Shown: positions 9,841 through 51,819, counted from the stretch's first letter. The stretch is 64,000 bases of DNA from Tubiluchus corallicola (GCA_030141605.1 JAQGDQ010000048.1:62001-126000), one strand, 5' to 3'. The notes: generated by a model not told the origin, from the letters alone. Numbers and translations are program-made.

Positions 9841-11205
9841 ATTCAGCATGGTTTTATTATTTTGATTGGATTGAATTGATTAAAGTGATTTTTTTAAATA
9901 CTTGTATTACTACCTACAGCTTATGACGTCAGGCGGCCGTAAATGCAAACAAAATGTAATGTGCGGGAACAGATGTTGCAACAATTGATTGATCTATTCT
10001 ATCTCGTTGAAAGAGCAATTACTATCTGGTCAAAAAAGCAGCAAGTTTAGCAACAACATCATTTACTACAACTGATCGTGGTATTTGAGCAACATCTCAA
10101 CATCAGATGTGTTACGATTTTTGTAACGTGGTTATTATATCATAGTTACTGAATAAATTGCAGATTCAACTAAATCAAAAAAGAACATACGCAACATTTC
10201 AGTTCTCACTGTTTACTCATTTCAGGAAAATGGGAAGAAAAAGCACGTGAGATCACTTAGCACGCTTATATAAAGGTTACGCAATCACAGTTACTACGTG
10301 CTAGGACCGCAAACTACCACGTAGCATAATAAAATAACGAAAACCAACACGAGATTACAACTGCATAATAAACAATTCTAATCTATTAATGTAAGGTACT
10401 AATTTAACATTAAAAGAAACAGGCTTGTCTCTAAATAGTAAATTATGCAATCTAGTTGATCTGCATTCAAGTAGCGCCCTTCCTCAATGTGCCTGATGTT
10501 ACAACACACAAATAACTTCCCATATAATGTTCCATAAACACACAGGACAAAGCGAGTGTTCCAGCAGATTAACTAATAACTAACTGCTACCACTACGCTA
10601 TCACCAATCCAAATCGTGTCAATGTTCCATAGGCCACATTAACACTTCAGAACAAGTTCAGAACACCAATAATAAATCAGGGATGACGCAGCAGAAAACG
10701 CAAACAATCTAATTAGGCAATACTAACAGTACCTAAATCCTCATCATTAGACAATAACTACAATAATATAATAAGAGCTATTAGTACACAATATTAGTCA
10801 TTAATTCTAATTCGCTGAAAAATGAATACCAGCTTTTAGGCACTTTTCGCAAGATATTTAACTACTGAGTTATCTAGCACCACCATTTTCGAAATTACAA
10901 CCTATACGCTCAACTGAAAAGAGAATGCACAGTTTGACCGAGTGGGCAGATTGATTCCAACTATTTTAAAGCATATTTAAATCAGATGACTGAGCTATAA
11001 AGTTGCGCATTATTTCTATAATTTGCTTGTCTTTCTCTTGCTCATCGATGGTATTACGTAACCTCATAGCCTAACTCGGGTAACATTAACTGGAGTACAT
11101 AGTGTGACTACCAGAGATTGTACAGTTTGTAAATTCTTGAATAAACCGATTGGTATTTGATAAACTTCACGTGTCATTTTCTCAATATAGCATGTAAACC
11201 ACACA

Positions 11206-11648
11206 TAATGTTTAAACTTTTATTACAAGAAAAACGACGTTTCGTTTACTGGTAACAAACGTCTTCGGGTTATGGAGAGTAAAACAAGTTCGGACTTCGA
11301 AGCATTGTGTTACTCGCTTATTGAGTTTTTGTTGTATAACTGCCTGGATAACTGCCGTTCAGAACACCATTTGGCATTGTCGTGCAATTACTCTATTGTG
11401 ACGTCACAACATAAAAACTTGTTGCACTACAAACAACGGAAACGAAAACCATATCATCTTCAATGCGAAACATATTATATGTTTATAAGGTTACATGACA
11501 AGCGAGTAATACTAAAATTTAGAATGATTCAAACAAAAATTTATGAATGTCTGCTCTGTTATCACTCTAAATTGTTACACTCGCAAAATAGCGTGGAGGA
11601 GTTTGCTCCCAGTAAATGAAACGTCGTTTCTCTTGTATTTAAACATTA
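11206..11648. mobile_element. Inverted-repeat miniature element (443 bp)
   Basis: The left end (11206-11252) begins TAATGTTTAAAC and contains AACGACGTTTCGTTTACTGG. The right end (11609-11648) is its reverse complement with few changes (AACGACGTTTCATTTACTGG on the minus strand). The arms are about 40 bp and the ends fall next to TA. A 115-codon frame (11272-11619) fills the interior but has no recognisable transposase motif. This is a typical non-autonomous DNA transposon; superfamily unknown. Confidence 0.75.
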
Positions 11649-12264
11649 CTTGCGGATTATTCATATTATACTGATATAATGTCATATTACGTCCAGCTTT
11701 TAAAAGCCACATTAGATCACTAATTTTTTCAAAGCAATCATGGCAATGGTATCATGTAGCACACCTAGTTACACTTGCCATTTGAAGGCCTATGAAAATA
11801 TTGACAATAAATGTTAAGTACAGCTGCTACAGCGATGATTGCAAGAAGCTGTTTCGATTTCGATGAATCTAGTCCTTCCAATAGCGAAGCAATTTTCTCT
11901 ACTGGTATGTGGCTTCTGCTCTGAACAAATATCATTACTGAGCCATATGAATACGTTAGTGTGTTGTTTCTAGAACAGTGTATATTATCCACAGCGAAAT
12001 AATTTATTTCCCAGATTAAACAAGGAGGGGGAAAAGAAGAAAAGGAGTACGATTTGGTGATGGTAAGGGAAGAGAAAAAGAAATGAGAAGGGGGAGAGGA
12101 CGATGATGACAGCCAAGAACGTTACTGATGGTCATGAAATATTTAGTTTAGACAAACGTATCTGCGTGTCTTGCAAAAATGGTTTAACAGTTTTCTCAGC
12201 AGTACATATTTGTATTGATAGCGTTTATTATGAAACAACTGAATGAAAAATTACTGTTTTAGCT

Positions 12265-12667
12265 CAATACAGGGCCGTAGTCGGCTTTTGAAAAGTGGTC
12301 CGGCCACAGATACGGAACAGGTAGAAAAAGAATACAGCAGCAACATATAAAAGAGTATATTATTATTCATAATACAGAGTTATAATATAATAGAGCACTA
12401 CACATACTCAATGATGACATAATTGATTAAAACTTCCCAAACACACATCTGCGCCGCTCATTTCTAGCAGTAAACTCGTTCGCAATTTCCTTCAGGTCGA
12501 GAGCGTCTGTTCTATCCATATGTACATGCAAAGTCATGAGATTGTTCAGTCTAGTTTGAGTCATCGTACTCCGCAAATAAGTTTTTACTCTACGCAGGGC
12601 TGAGAATGTCTAGGCACGTATGGCAGAAAAAGTGGTCCGGCCACCGCCGACTACGGCCTTGCAATAC
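12265..12667 (-). mobile_element. hAT-type DNA transposon remnant
   Basis: The ends are AGGGCCGTAGTCGGC (12271) and its reverse complement (to 12660), flanked by CAATAC on both sides (12265-12270 and 12662-12667), a likely target-site duplication. The minus strand keeps the C-terminal end of a hAT transposase. A second motif, GTGGTCCGGCCAC, lies near both ends in the same orientation. Confidence 0.7.
12427..12610 (-). pseudogene. hAT transposase C-terminal dimerisation domain, fragment
   Basis: The minus frame of about 60 codons ends at a TAA (12427-12429) and begins without a start codon. It reads TFSALRRVKTYLRSTMTQTR, then LNNLMTLHVHMD and ANEFTARNERRR. This matches the shape of hAT family dimerisation domains: FS.LRRIK.YLRSTM, RLN.L..L..H, then an acidic linker and a basic end, as in ZMYM/P52rIPK-like transposases. 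In the intact enzyme this part mediates oligomer formation at the catalytic domain. Everything N-terminal is lost, so it cannot encode an active transposase. The reading frame itself is still open. Confidence 0.7.
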
Positions 12668-12740
12668 GTACACAAGCGATTAAAATTAAACTGCTAGTGT
12701 TTCCAAATTGCGCTTTGTTCATAGTTACAGACAACAATTA

Positions 12741-14357
<1,617 letters not shown>

Positions 14358-15447
14358 GATATGCTATTTTTGTTTGACGTGATCGCTCGTTTGTAACATT
14401 CTTTGAAACGTGTGACTAAAATTTCCAAAAGAATCACAAATAAAACTACAAAGTTTGCGTAACGATGGATATCCCCCTTCTGCACAACTCTGTTGATTGA
14501 CGAAATCATCATCTTCCCGGCGAGCATCCCGTCTGCCCTCTAATAATAATAATATTAACCATATTTTAGCCCGCTCGACAAGTTTACGTGGAAAATAGCG
14601 TCCCCAAACAAGTTTAACAGTTTTGTTCACAATCGTTCTATTACGACAAGAAAGACTAAGCTGCTTACTGTAATGTGTGTCTAAGCTCTACATGAAAATT
14701 GTGATTGCCACACTTTATTTAACATGTATAACGAGTGAGTAAGTGAGTAAAAGTGTGTGAGCGAGCATGTTAGTGAGTGAGTCAATGATGGTCAGCCTAT
14801 AAAACCTTGTAAAAGAACGTGTGTTTGTCTTTTACTTGCAGCCTATTGCTTATTGGTTTGACAAGACAATCAATTAAATATCAGGATAAGATTAATTTGC
14901 TTCTTGAAAATTGAAGCTGTTTTTGAAAATGTCAATACTCAAACATTCCTTTTCGGGAAATGACTTACATTAAATTTTACTTCATTACAAAATAATTCTA
15001 CATCGATGGTCCAGCGTCAGCCTAAATGCCTGCTTGCGCAATTGCACACAAAATGGTGAGCTCCAAAGAGGAATATTCCGCCGGCTTCAATAAATATTTA
15101 TGTATAAATTCCTTATTCAGAATCTTAATTAATAATTTTTATTTAAGTTCTTCATCGAATTATTCAATTATTTTCATTCACTCAGAGCATTCCAAGCTTC
15201 ACCGAGGAACCCAAGAACTTTGATAAGAGTAAAACTAAGTAACCGCATTTTCGCGACACATTGTGTTTATTCGTGCTGATGCTGAGCCGTTATATTACAA
15301 CGTATAAGCCAACAGTGTTATGCCAAAGTCGAGGAAGAACCTGCTAAACCATCTCCTACTACAATAGTTGTTGATGTATGTAGTATGTAGAAAATACGCT
15401 TCAGTGATTCCTGATATCAGTGATCCCTTTTAGACCAAACATCCCTG

Positions 15448-16106
15448 CTTAAAGGACAAGAAAAGGGCTACATGAAGTCGGTTTCAGAAAAATCGCATTA
15501 AAAAACTATATTACTTTACAGCAATTTTATGCATATGTCGTACCCGCGTAAAAAAGAAGTCTCCGGCAATACTGATCCGACGTCACCTACTCAAACGCAA
15601 ATCAGGGGAAGAAAACGCAATGAAAATTATGTCCCAAAAAACTTTCCATGCAAATCTGTATTACTTAGCATTTTGCTTATGGAAAGATGGAAAGACTTAT
15701 GTAACTGGAAATAATAATTTAAAATGTTTGTACCAATTGGTAAAATGTCTCTGACTCACCATCCACAGGGTGAGTCACTCTCTAACCAAAAACGTATTAA
15801 TTAATCTTATTGACAAGATACAGTCATTTAAAATTTTACTTAGTTAGTAACATATGTGCTACGAATGCTCTGATTATTTTTTCGAAATTCATACAATGTT
15901 ACCTAAACTTGTATCAAACGACCTACCATTAAAATGGCTGCGCCCAATCGTCATCGCGGAAGTTTAAATTTACAAGTTTTATATAGCATTACTGTCGACG
16001 CAAGCCCTGCATGCAAAAAGCATGGCGTAAGTGGTATAAAATTTCAAGACGAATTTTTAAAGCTTGATGTAAGTAGAGGCTTTTCTTGTGCTTTAAGTAT
16101 TTAGTC
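15448..16106 (+). repeat. Dispersed repeat family, copy A (3'-truncated)
   Basis: It shares sequence with 30292-31146 and with the reverse complement of 58396-59222, starting at TTAAAGGACAAGAAAAGG and continuing through the blocks TTTATGCATAT, CCAATTGGTAAAATGTC, CTTATTGACAAGATACAGT and AAAATGGCTG. Similarity stops after GTGCTTTAAGT, so this copy lacks the last 140 bp or so. Confidence 0.8.
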
Positions 16107-17439
16107 CTACACAGACCAACAATTTCATATAAATGTGTCGATAAACCATAATTCAAAGTGCTGTGTAAGCGAAGCCTGCATTAAGGTCAAAAACGTATTA
16201 TTTGAAATCATGAATTAGTCAACATGTATAAAAGTGTAATAAACAACAGTAAATATGAGAAAATGCGTAAAACATCAAGCATGTTATAATTTTTATAAAG
16301 TTCTTTTATGTACTTGTAAATGTTTGTTGATTTCAGTCAATCTAACCAATTAAAAGACTATTATTACTACTACTGCCACTACCGCTGCTACTGCCGCCAC
16401 CACCACCACCACCACCACATTCTTACACTCGACTATTCTTGTGCTCGTCAGATAGGACCTTTCGTTCTTAATACTACCTGGTGGCTTCACGCGTACACAC
16501 ATACGCGCACGCGCACTCTTCTTGCACAAATAGTGAAGCCTTACTTTCTGCGCGCTGTCTTATGCGCAACTCTTGAAATGCGACGTAGAGTTCTCTCTGT
16601 TGGAAGCTGAGAACAAACAGGTGCAAAAATGATGTGGTGTATAGCACAAACATATTTTGAAAGTTTGTAATAATTACAGTGAAACGTGAATTGAAAGAGT
16701 TGCTCGCGGCAAATTTGGTTCAGTGGAACTTCATCATTGCACAGGTAAAGCTTAAATTTATTTAAAACTTCAAAAACAGTACATTAGTAATTAACAAAGA
16801 ACATTCTTAAACTAGCAAATAAATTTTATTTACATTAATTCTTGTGCAAAACCCTTGTAACATTTTCCATTGAAGCAAGTCTTTGCGCCTGTTATTTTAA
16901 CTTTTCATTTATTTCTGTGTATAAAAACATTATACCTTAAGCATATTTGTTGACCAAAATTACTTTTAATGAAAGTTTGAATGACCAAAAAATTTTCATT
17001 GAATAACTCATAAACAGGTAAGTGGTAATTATGAGTGAAAATATGTTTGTTTTTAAAAAACAAAACAAAAAAACTAAAATATGATGGCATGTTTTACGAG
17101 GAATCATGCAAAAATAATGTGCCGTAAATGAAAAAGTAAAAAGCATAAAATGAAGGCAAAAAACGCACTGCAGAGAAAATTGAACAAATACGAAGACTTT
17201 ATGAAAAATGCAAACGAAAATGTAGAATAAGCAAAATTCACATCCCCATTATGGTTTTAGGAATTGTAATTATTGTTTTATTGTTTTAGCTTAGAATTTA
17301 ACAGGAAGGAACAGTTCTTCTTCTTAATTTCTCCCTCCAGCCTGAAAACAAACTTCATCTTTGATATTAAGTTATTATATTAAAAGTAACTTAGCTCAAC
17401 TTCTCAAAATTCCTACCTCAAAATCCATCTTCCAATCTT

Positions 17440-17545
17440 TATAATAAATAATAATAATAAACGCTTTATTTCACCAAAATAAACAATAATACAATTAACA
17501 AATCACAAACTTGAGTAAACAACTTATACAGAAATGCGACCCTTA
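17440..17545 (-). repeat. LINE-like 3' tail
   Basis: On the minus strand the sequence ends with GTGAAATAAAGCG followed by a TTATTATTA microsatellite, the shape of a non-LTR retrotransposon 3' end. There is no coding part. The family is not identified. Confidence 0.35.
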
Positions 17546-18092
17546 CAAATCCAGGGCTCTTTTTAAACATACTTGATAATGAATTTCATTGAAACGCATT
17601 GAATATCGTTCGCTGAAACATCATAATTCTGATGGGATTATAAAATCTGATTTTCTCATTACTAGAAAATCGAGATCTCCAAATTTGAGGAACTTTTGAA
17701 AGTGAAAGCTACTACTGTTTCTACCATAATTAAATGACACCTTCAAACAGGCATAACAGCAGAGTTGTAGTGGCTGTTGCTACCATCCTTGGTTGCGTTT
17801 ATTTACGTGTATTTTTTCATCAGTTGTCATTGGCCTCGTCACCACTGGTGCTGTCATCGTCTTGGTAAAATTGTTTATTAACTTGAAATCGTCATAACGG
17901 AATTTAGATTAACACTTTGTTTTTCCGAGAGTATACGATTTCAATAAAGAGGTTTGCCACTGAAGACAAATTGAAAACCTAAATCACAGTACCTTTAATT
18001 TGTCACAATTTTGGTTAGTAGTTATTCAATATGTAACAGTTAACAATGATACTTCAAATAATGCACATTTGGGTGGGGAAGTCGTGTGCAGC

Positions 18093-18366
18093 CAGTGGCA
18101 TAACTAGTAGGCCAGTGGGTTGAAGAGGTCCTTGGTCGTAAAGAAGAGCTGCTAAGTATGCCATACATGCATAAATGTTTACCAGAGACTTAAAAGCAAG
18201 AAATCATAAAGAAGAAAAACTTAAAGGCAAGATGTTACAATTTTGTAACTGATCTTAGAAATTGTAGTGCCTGCAAGGCCATAAAAATTCACCTTTGAAT
18301 GATAGAGGCCCACTGACTTATTTTGCAGGGGAAGGGGGGTGATTACAAACCCATAGTTACGCTACT
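18093..18366. mobile_element. Miniature element with CAGTGGCRTAACTA ends (274 bp)
   Basis: The left end is CAGTGGCATAACTAG (18093) and the right end is CATAGTTACGCTACTG (to 18366), which reads CAGTAGCGTAACTATG on the minus strand. Ends of this form are common in animal DNA transposons. Flanks TGTGCAGC and TGTGTAAC match at six of eight places, possibly an eroded duplication. It has no coding content. Confidence 0.65.
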
Positions 18367-18780
18367 GTGTGTAACGGCTTGCTGACGCGATGTTCTAAAT
18401 AATTAACTACGCGAAGGGCTTATAAGCTCCCAGATCAAAGCTTCTCCGGAAAGGAAGGAAGTAATAATGTAACAAGCCACGCCAGAGCTGTTTGATAATC
18501 CGATGATATTGCTGAGCAAACGATATTTACTAGGATTTCAGGGGTGCATATAGGGATGGGCGATAACAGGTACCTGAGCAATTTACCTAACTGAATGTAT
18601 CGTATAGTAACAATAAAATCAGGCTTCCAGTTTCTAAAATGCCCTGTATTTGGTCGATAAACAGTTCACAACTCACAACTATCAACTAATAATGGTTTAT
18701 GATAAGTTTAATAATAACAGTTGAATTTCTGATAGTAGATTTTCAGCAAACGTTCTGCTTATTAAGATTTCTGCTTTCTG

Positions 18781-18819
18781 ATATATATATGTATATATAT
18801 ATATATATATATGTATATA
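18781..18819. repeat. (TA)n microsatellite
   Basis: A short TATATA tract with two G interruptions. Confidence 0.85.
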
Positions 18820-21800
18820 TCACTGTAAAAAACCCTTGCTACTCTAACCCGTTAGAGTATATGATTTGAAGACTGTTTGCAAATAACTACCATTTAGTAA
18901 AAGCATGTATATCAAAAGCGCAATATAAATTTAATTGACGCAAAAATTGTGAGATCTTACTAACAGCATTCGTGAATCAAATGAATGCGAGAAATTGTGA
19001 TTGTGTGCTTCTGATTTTTACTAAACTCTGAAAGCGTGGAATTGTGCATTCATCCTATCAGCCGCATGAACTTCATGCAATGAATGAGATTCTATGATTC
19101 ATGCGAACACCAGTCATTCTATTTCTTTGGTTTTATTGGCGATAAAACAGAAGTAGTTCTTTTCTCTCTCCCGCTTTGGACTGTTTTCACGGCGTCGTAA
19201 GACCTCAGTGATTTATCGTGAATTGCTTTATATTTCTTGAAGATCTATGGGGAATTTTGCACAAATTCTTCGGTTTGTTCAATATTCGTAAATTAAGAAT
19301 ATTCGACATGTGAATAGAATCAAATTCTGAAAAACGTTTCATGAATGTGTAAGTACTCATCGCAATGGAAGCTGAAATTTTCGGCAAACACTGCTGCCAA
19401 TTTTGAAGTTTTTGCTCATGTTGACTCAATATCGCCTTCTGTGCTACTCTGCGCTATATTAATATCACGTTAGTCGTATTTTTCTTTTCAGTTTTTCACA
19501 AAAATATACATAAAGCATTATAAACACAAACAACAAACAAAGGCTTTTTAATTTTCAACAATAACTGTAACCTCAACAAGAACAGCAACAACAACAGCAG
19601 CAACAATAAGTAACGCTACCTTATAAGACACTACGTGGGAAGTGCACGAACTCTTGAGCATTGGTGGGTGGGTAGCAGTATCAGCTGATAGCTATTCGAA
19701 TTGACTGATACCTTGTCTTTTCGACTTTTACCGAAATAAAAAAATAAGATGTTCATGATTAAAAGTTGCAGGAAGTTCCTGTTTTCCCCAGTACTACAGA
19801 AGGAGCCCTGTTTTGGGGCTGCTTAAGCCTATGCAGTGTCGTTACAACACTCCTTAAAAACTGCGAAGTTACAGATTACTTCTATTCATTTTAGCACTGT
19901 GTCACTAGATGTCTATTATAGAGATTGTTATTAGTTGAATGTACAGCTAACACGATTAGGAACTTATATTGTAAGAAAACTCTCGTAACACATTAACTGT
20001 AAAATTAATGTTGCTTTTAAGTTATAATATATCTGGATTATCACGAGATCTATCAATCATCTGTACTTAATATTTTAAACGAAACTTTACCTAAAACGCA
20101 CTAAAATTCAAGTATATCCTTTGCTGCTAGTAAACAAAGTGAGTGCACGTGCTCACAACGGAAACTGTGCCTTTATTAGAAATTTTGTCATGTGTATAAG
20201 CGATAGCTAACAATCACCTGAGTTTTCACTCTGGAGAAAGGAGAAAATTTCACTCTGGTTTGAAATATAAAGTCTTTGGTACTGAGATGTTAGAATTTTA
20301 AAATTTTGTCCTGCTTTCGGCAAATCTCGTGCGAAATACACACTAAAAGCCTATAATGATTAACTACAATCTAAAATCATTTATAGTTATCTGGAATTAA
20401 TATACTGTATATAATGTTAATATATACTGAGGGCGCACACAAGTTTCTTTGGCGCTTTGTTTGACGCCAATTTCGCAGCTTTCTGCTAAAGTTACGCATC
20501 ATGAGTCTTGAAAATTCGTCAATGACGTCCGATTCTAGTTCCTAGTACATGTATAAAACGTGTACTCATTATGTAAGATTGAATGATAGATAAGCAGCTC
20601 CAGTACGGTTGCTTTCTTGGTGTGTTTGTCTGAATGCTCGTCAAAGGGCAAGGTTTAACAGCGCTCATAAAGTTGAATAAGTTGTTGCAGGGATTCTCCA
20701 CGAAATTATACTCGAGAGTATAGCAGCTGATTACACCTGTTACATGCCATCGTTAAACTCAGCTTAGTTTACAGCTTAACCACTGGAAAAAGGCAAACCA
20801 GTATAAACTTTTTGACACATATTAATGTTTAACCGCTTGTTAAAATCGTTAATACTAAAGCCTCCTAGTGTGCAGTCACCATTGCGAGCAAAAAGCATAA
20901 CATTAATAAAAGACATTGTCCTTTGCTGCGAACTTTGAGCCCTTTCAGTGATTTAGCGTAAAAGCACAAATAATAAAAACTCCAGCAGATTGCACAGCAA
21001 GCAGAAGCAAAGATCCGAATTTAGTACATGTGATTCAAACAGCGACCACTGTAGCAACTGATTATATGCTATCTGGGTTGATTTATATGTGTAGTTTTCG
21101 TGCCAAACTTAGCTTTCTAAACATGCATAGTTTTCATAAGCATACAAACAAAACGAGTATCCATTCCTGTATGCAGCAATTTTACACTTATTGTTTACAC
21201 TGTTTAAGACTTTAAATTTGTCTTTTGCAGAACTAAAAGCGGTTTGTTTATTATGCATTTAACGATAGAAATAGATACGTCAAAAGACTGACATTTTTTG
21301 CAGCCTTCTGCTCTGTAGGCCCAGAATGATGAATTATCTGTTTTAAATAGCTGGTGTTCATATTATTTAAGTTATGTAAGTACAAACTGTTCGGTTTCGA
21401 ATTTCGATATACGAAATTACATTTTCCAGTCTCTATTTAGCTTCAAAAAAACGAAAACGTAATTTTGTAAATGAGCAAAGGCCTCGCAGGTCGTAAATCT
21501 GGCAAAATGCATTTCTTATTTCAAATTTCTGGTGTACACTTATTTTCTACGTGACCATAAGATGTGTAATAGGTAGAGCCAGGCTGACGAATTAAATTTC
21601 GTTGAACTGTGTCGTTAGACCGAGTGTAGTCGCAATTTCACAAATTTTCGTCATAAAAATATGCAGCCATTTTTGCTCTTTTGCTGAAGCTTGTTCATCA
21701 TAAGGCACATCACTGTCACATCTCAGTACAATCCCAAATGGAGATGTCACGGAGTATTAATAGCATGGAATATAACGTTATAGAGATCTTGACCTTACGC

Positions 21801-22295
21801 TAAGCGGTGCGATTGCTGTATTGCAAGATTATCTAATACATACTTTGATCACAATCAATGTTCTGGGTAAGATACTGACAGAAATTACAGTTGCTAGTAC
21901 TTTCATCATTCTTGATATACAAATGAAAGAACTGCAAAAAACGAGATTAGCGTGTTTTTAGGCAGTAACTTCTGAGATAGGCTGAGCTAGCAAGATTTAA
22001 ACATGCGAAAGAGATATCAAGCAGCAGCAGTACTATCGTGAATTATTGAAGCCAATACTCATGAATACCGTGTTTCGTGAGTTGCCATCCTATCCAAAGT
22101 TGAGAATCCGATGCCTAATAATGCGCAAAGAAGAATTCTGCTCTAAGGGTCTCAAAACCTGTGGTTCACTAACAGAGGAACGAATTTTCAATTCAGGAAC
22201 TACAGAATTTAGGAGAAAAACATTAAAGCGGAAGACATAACATAAAGATCAATTAATATTTAGCATCTAAAGTACCTTTTCTTCTTCACTTTTCA

Positions 22296-48609
<26,314 letters not shown>

Positions 48610-50390
48610 TACAGTTCACCTCCACTAACAGCAGTGATTTGTTGATATTGTCTTATTTAGTATACTTTGAGTTTAAGCATTTACAGAAACATTTTCTTTT
48701 TTTATGCAAATGCCTGAAGTATAAACTCCGTAGAGCACAACCAGTCTGACAAGAAGGTAAAGGGGAGAGGAAGATGAAGAAAAAAACTGAGAACGTGTAC
48801 ACGTGTGAACAAGAGAAAGGGAGAGACAGAGAGTGAGAAAGGGTGGAAGATACATAGACCTATTTTTAAGAATGAGAGAGGTTTGAAGAAAATGTTAACG
48901 ACCTACTCTTATGTTGTTGATGTTGCATTGTAGTAAAACTGTGTTCCTGTTTTTCGCCCATAGTGACTGTACTTCTAATTTTATTTACTAGTTTTATGTC
49001 ATAAAAGGGTTTTTGCTTAAGTTAATCTTAAGTTTACAAAATGTTTCTGTCTTGAGCAAATTCTCCTTTGAATTCGAAAGATAATGCTATGCAGAGATTA
49101 TACCAAATTCTTGGTTTTAGCATGTCCGCGTGATTTCTCCTATTTCTAAGCTGAGTAAAAGATAGTCCGCTAATAATAATTTTAATGGATCGTGATAGAG
49201 GCTCTTAAATTTTTCACCTTTCAGTCATCAAGCATTTATAACTACCAACAAAAAATGTCAGCACAACGTTACTTCTAAACAGCAAGAATGCTGATAATGG
49301 ATTTGTTATATGTACGTTTTCTGAACCTTAAAGCTTTGGAAATGTTTTGGTTTCCCTGAATGTTATATTCGTACTACCTAACCATTATTTCGAAATTAAC
49401 TTCAAAAGCAGGTGATTTATTATAATAATTTTAGTATCATCACCTTCTTTTGATTTCTGCTTTTTCTGGAATGTCTTCATTTTGTCGTCACTCATATTGA
49501 ATGACAAGATTTATCTCTGTAAAAATGATAGATATTTTTGTATAGGCACTGTGTAGAATTGTGTAGATTTATTTATGTGCTACCCTATAATATTGTTTAT
49601 TGATGATTGTCCAGTTTACTACAGTCTGCTGTGCAATTAATTGAGAAATGATTGGTGATCGTTCTAGTGCATAATAGAACGGTTGACATTTATATAGGTT
49701 AAGTTACTACTCATCCAGCTTTCTTACATTATCGGAAAGCATGCGCTCGTTGAAGAATATTCAGTAGCTTTATCATCATCATCATCATCATCACCATCAT
49801 AATTATTTTTATTGCGATCGTCATCACTACCGCCGCAGCCACCACTAATTCCACCACCACCAAAATCAAATGAATGAATCGTAAATTCTTAATTGGCGAT
49901 TTTGAATATCCGCCTTCTTACAGAGAAATACAAAATAAAACGACACGATGAGAAAATTTAACAATTTTCAGCTGTCATTTTTACTGGCATCGTCAAGATA
50001 GGTTCATTTTGCTCTAACAACAAGCTAAACTTTAGCGCACCAGTAGGCCAGTGCATGTTATTCAAAAATAACTGCATATTGCGTAAATAAAGCCTGTATA
50101 TAGGTGCATTTATGATTATGAACGAAATAAATATAAATTGCAATTTGTAAATATCACCCATTACCGGAGGTTTTTAGAGGCACACATTCTAATTGGCATG
50201 CGCGACATTGTGCGTACTAACCATCTGTCTGGGTAAATTGAGTTTATCTAGAAACATTGTATGCTATTGCTGCAGTGTTTAATTACTATTGTTAAATTAA
50301 TCTGCTGAAAACCTACATTGAAACGCTGTACATTGAACTGCATTTTTGTACATAATAATTATATAATGTGCAATAAAAATGATATTTTTT
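48610..50390 (+). other. Probable F-spondin 3' untranslated region
   Basis: No coding signal. Several AATAAA signals are possible ends: 49934-49939, 50126-50131 and 50372-50377. An ATC/ATT trinucleotide tract lies near 49770-49800. A dispersed 170-bp repeat is at 49071-49240. Confidence 0.4.
49071..49240 (+). repeat. Dispersed repeat, copy 1 of 2
   Basis: It matches 51348-51520: both have GAATTCGAAAGATAA, TTATACCAAATTCTTGG, CGCGT and GAGTAAAAGATAGT in the same order. By eye about three quarters identical. Confidence 0.75.
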
Positions 50391-50751
50391 CAGCTGCGAA
50401 TGCAGTGTCTTGACATTTTGCGACATATTTATTTGAATCTGCAACCTGCAGGTCATTTAATTGATTTATAGACTATGTATAAAGAAGACCGAGTCTAGTT
50501 ATGACACTCTTGGTACATAATTGTAGCTATATCACTTTAAAGAAAAAGTGGAAACAAACGTTTTTGTGTTTTTTAAACCAGCAACATCTGCTTCCTAAAA
50601 ACACCACACCGTCTTATAAGGTGTAACTGTTATGAGGCAGAACCAAAGCACGAAAGGCACCATACCGTGGCAACTTGACCCGTATCAGTGAAAGTTGTTA
50701 CAGGCAATATTCCATCTGCGTGTCTCTCTCGAACTGCGTCCTCCCTCCCTC

Positions 50752-50754
50752 CCC

Positions 50755-50829
<75 letters not shown>

Positions 50830-50850
50830 AATCTCTCTCTCTCTCTCTCT
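50752..50850. repeat. (CT)n microsatellite
   Basis: About 45 CT units with a few T insertions. It follows a CCCTCCCT run. Confidence 0.95.
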
Positions 50851-51347
50851 AGCACTGTTTCATTAATTATATCATAATTTACTTAGCCAAAGTTTTATCC
50901 AATTATTGTAAATAATAATAATTGTAAACAACAATTGTAACTTATGCTTTGTTCTTGTCTCAGTATTTGGCCAAAAACTGTCAAAAAATGTTTGACTTTT
51001 GTAGATTGATAATTTATTGACATGAACACCCCGGCCGATCAAAATAATAGTAAACATTTCATATAATAATTTACAGGCATGTTCGGATAAATTTTGCCTC
51101 TGCACGTTGTATTAGGGTGTTTTGGTATTGCATTAGCATTAGACAAAAAAATTTTAAAATTTTCATCTAAAGCATTAAAAGTAAGATACAGAGAAACTGT
51201 GTCAACATGAATTACGTTCAACATAAATGACATCTCGTTGTATTTCAACCAGTACGAAAAAAATGGCATTCATCTTCAACCACATTACTAACACTACAAA
51301 CTCTATTTTACGCGGAAGAAAAGGGAATGTTAAAGTATTGCTCTTTT

Positions 51348-51520
51348 GAATTCGAAAGATAAAGCTGTTGCGGTGATTATACCAAATTCTTGGTTTTAGC
51401 GTGCCCGCGTAATCTGCCATATTAAGCAGAGTAAAAGATAGTTGGCTAATAATAGTTATAATGGATTGATGGGATGCTCCTAAATGCTTCCTATTTCAGA
51501 CAATAAGTATTTCTAATCAA
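51348..51520 (+). repeat. Dispersed repeat, copy 2 of 2
   Basis: Counterpart of 49071-49240, same orientation, 2.3 kb away, with the same ordered blocks. No coding content. Ends not defined. Confidence 0.75.
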
Positions 51521-51819
51521 TACTTTAACATTCCCTTTCCTTCCCTTTTAACGTTTGGCAATTGAGACAGGGTTGACAAGGCCACCAGTTCCATATGAAA
51601 AAAAGAATGCAATGTTGCTTGCATGGTTGTTGAAGATGAATGTTATTTTTCATTGTATTGCTCGAAACAGAACGTTCCATACCATAGCCAATAATTTTTC
51701 AATAAACTGATTGGGCATATCTTGCAAGCCATGTTAAGTCTATATTACTTCTTGGCAAAATATCCAGTAAAGATGCTCTCCGTTTCAGTAGAAATGAAAA
51801 TGAATGACGGTTTGATCAC

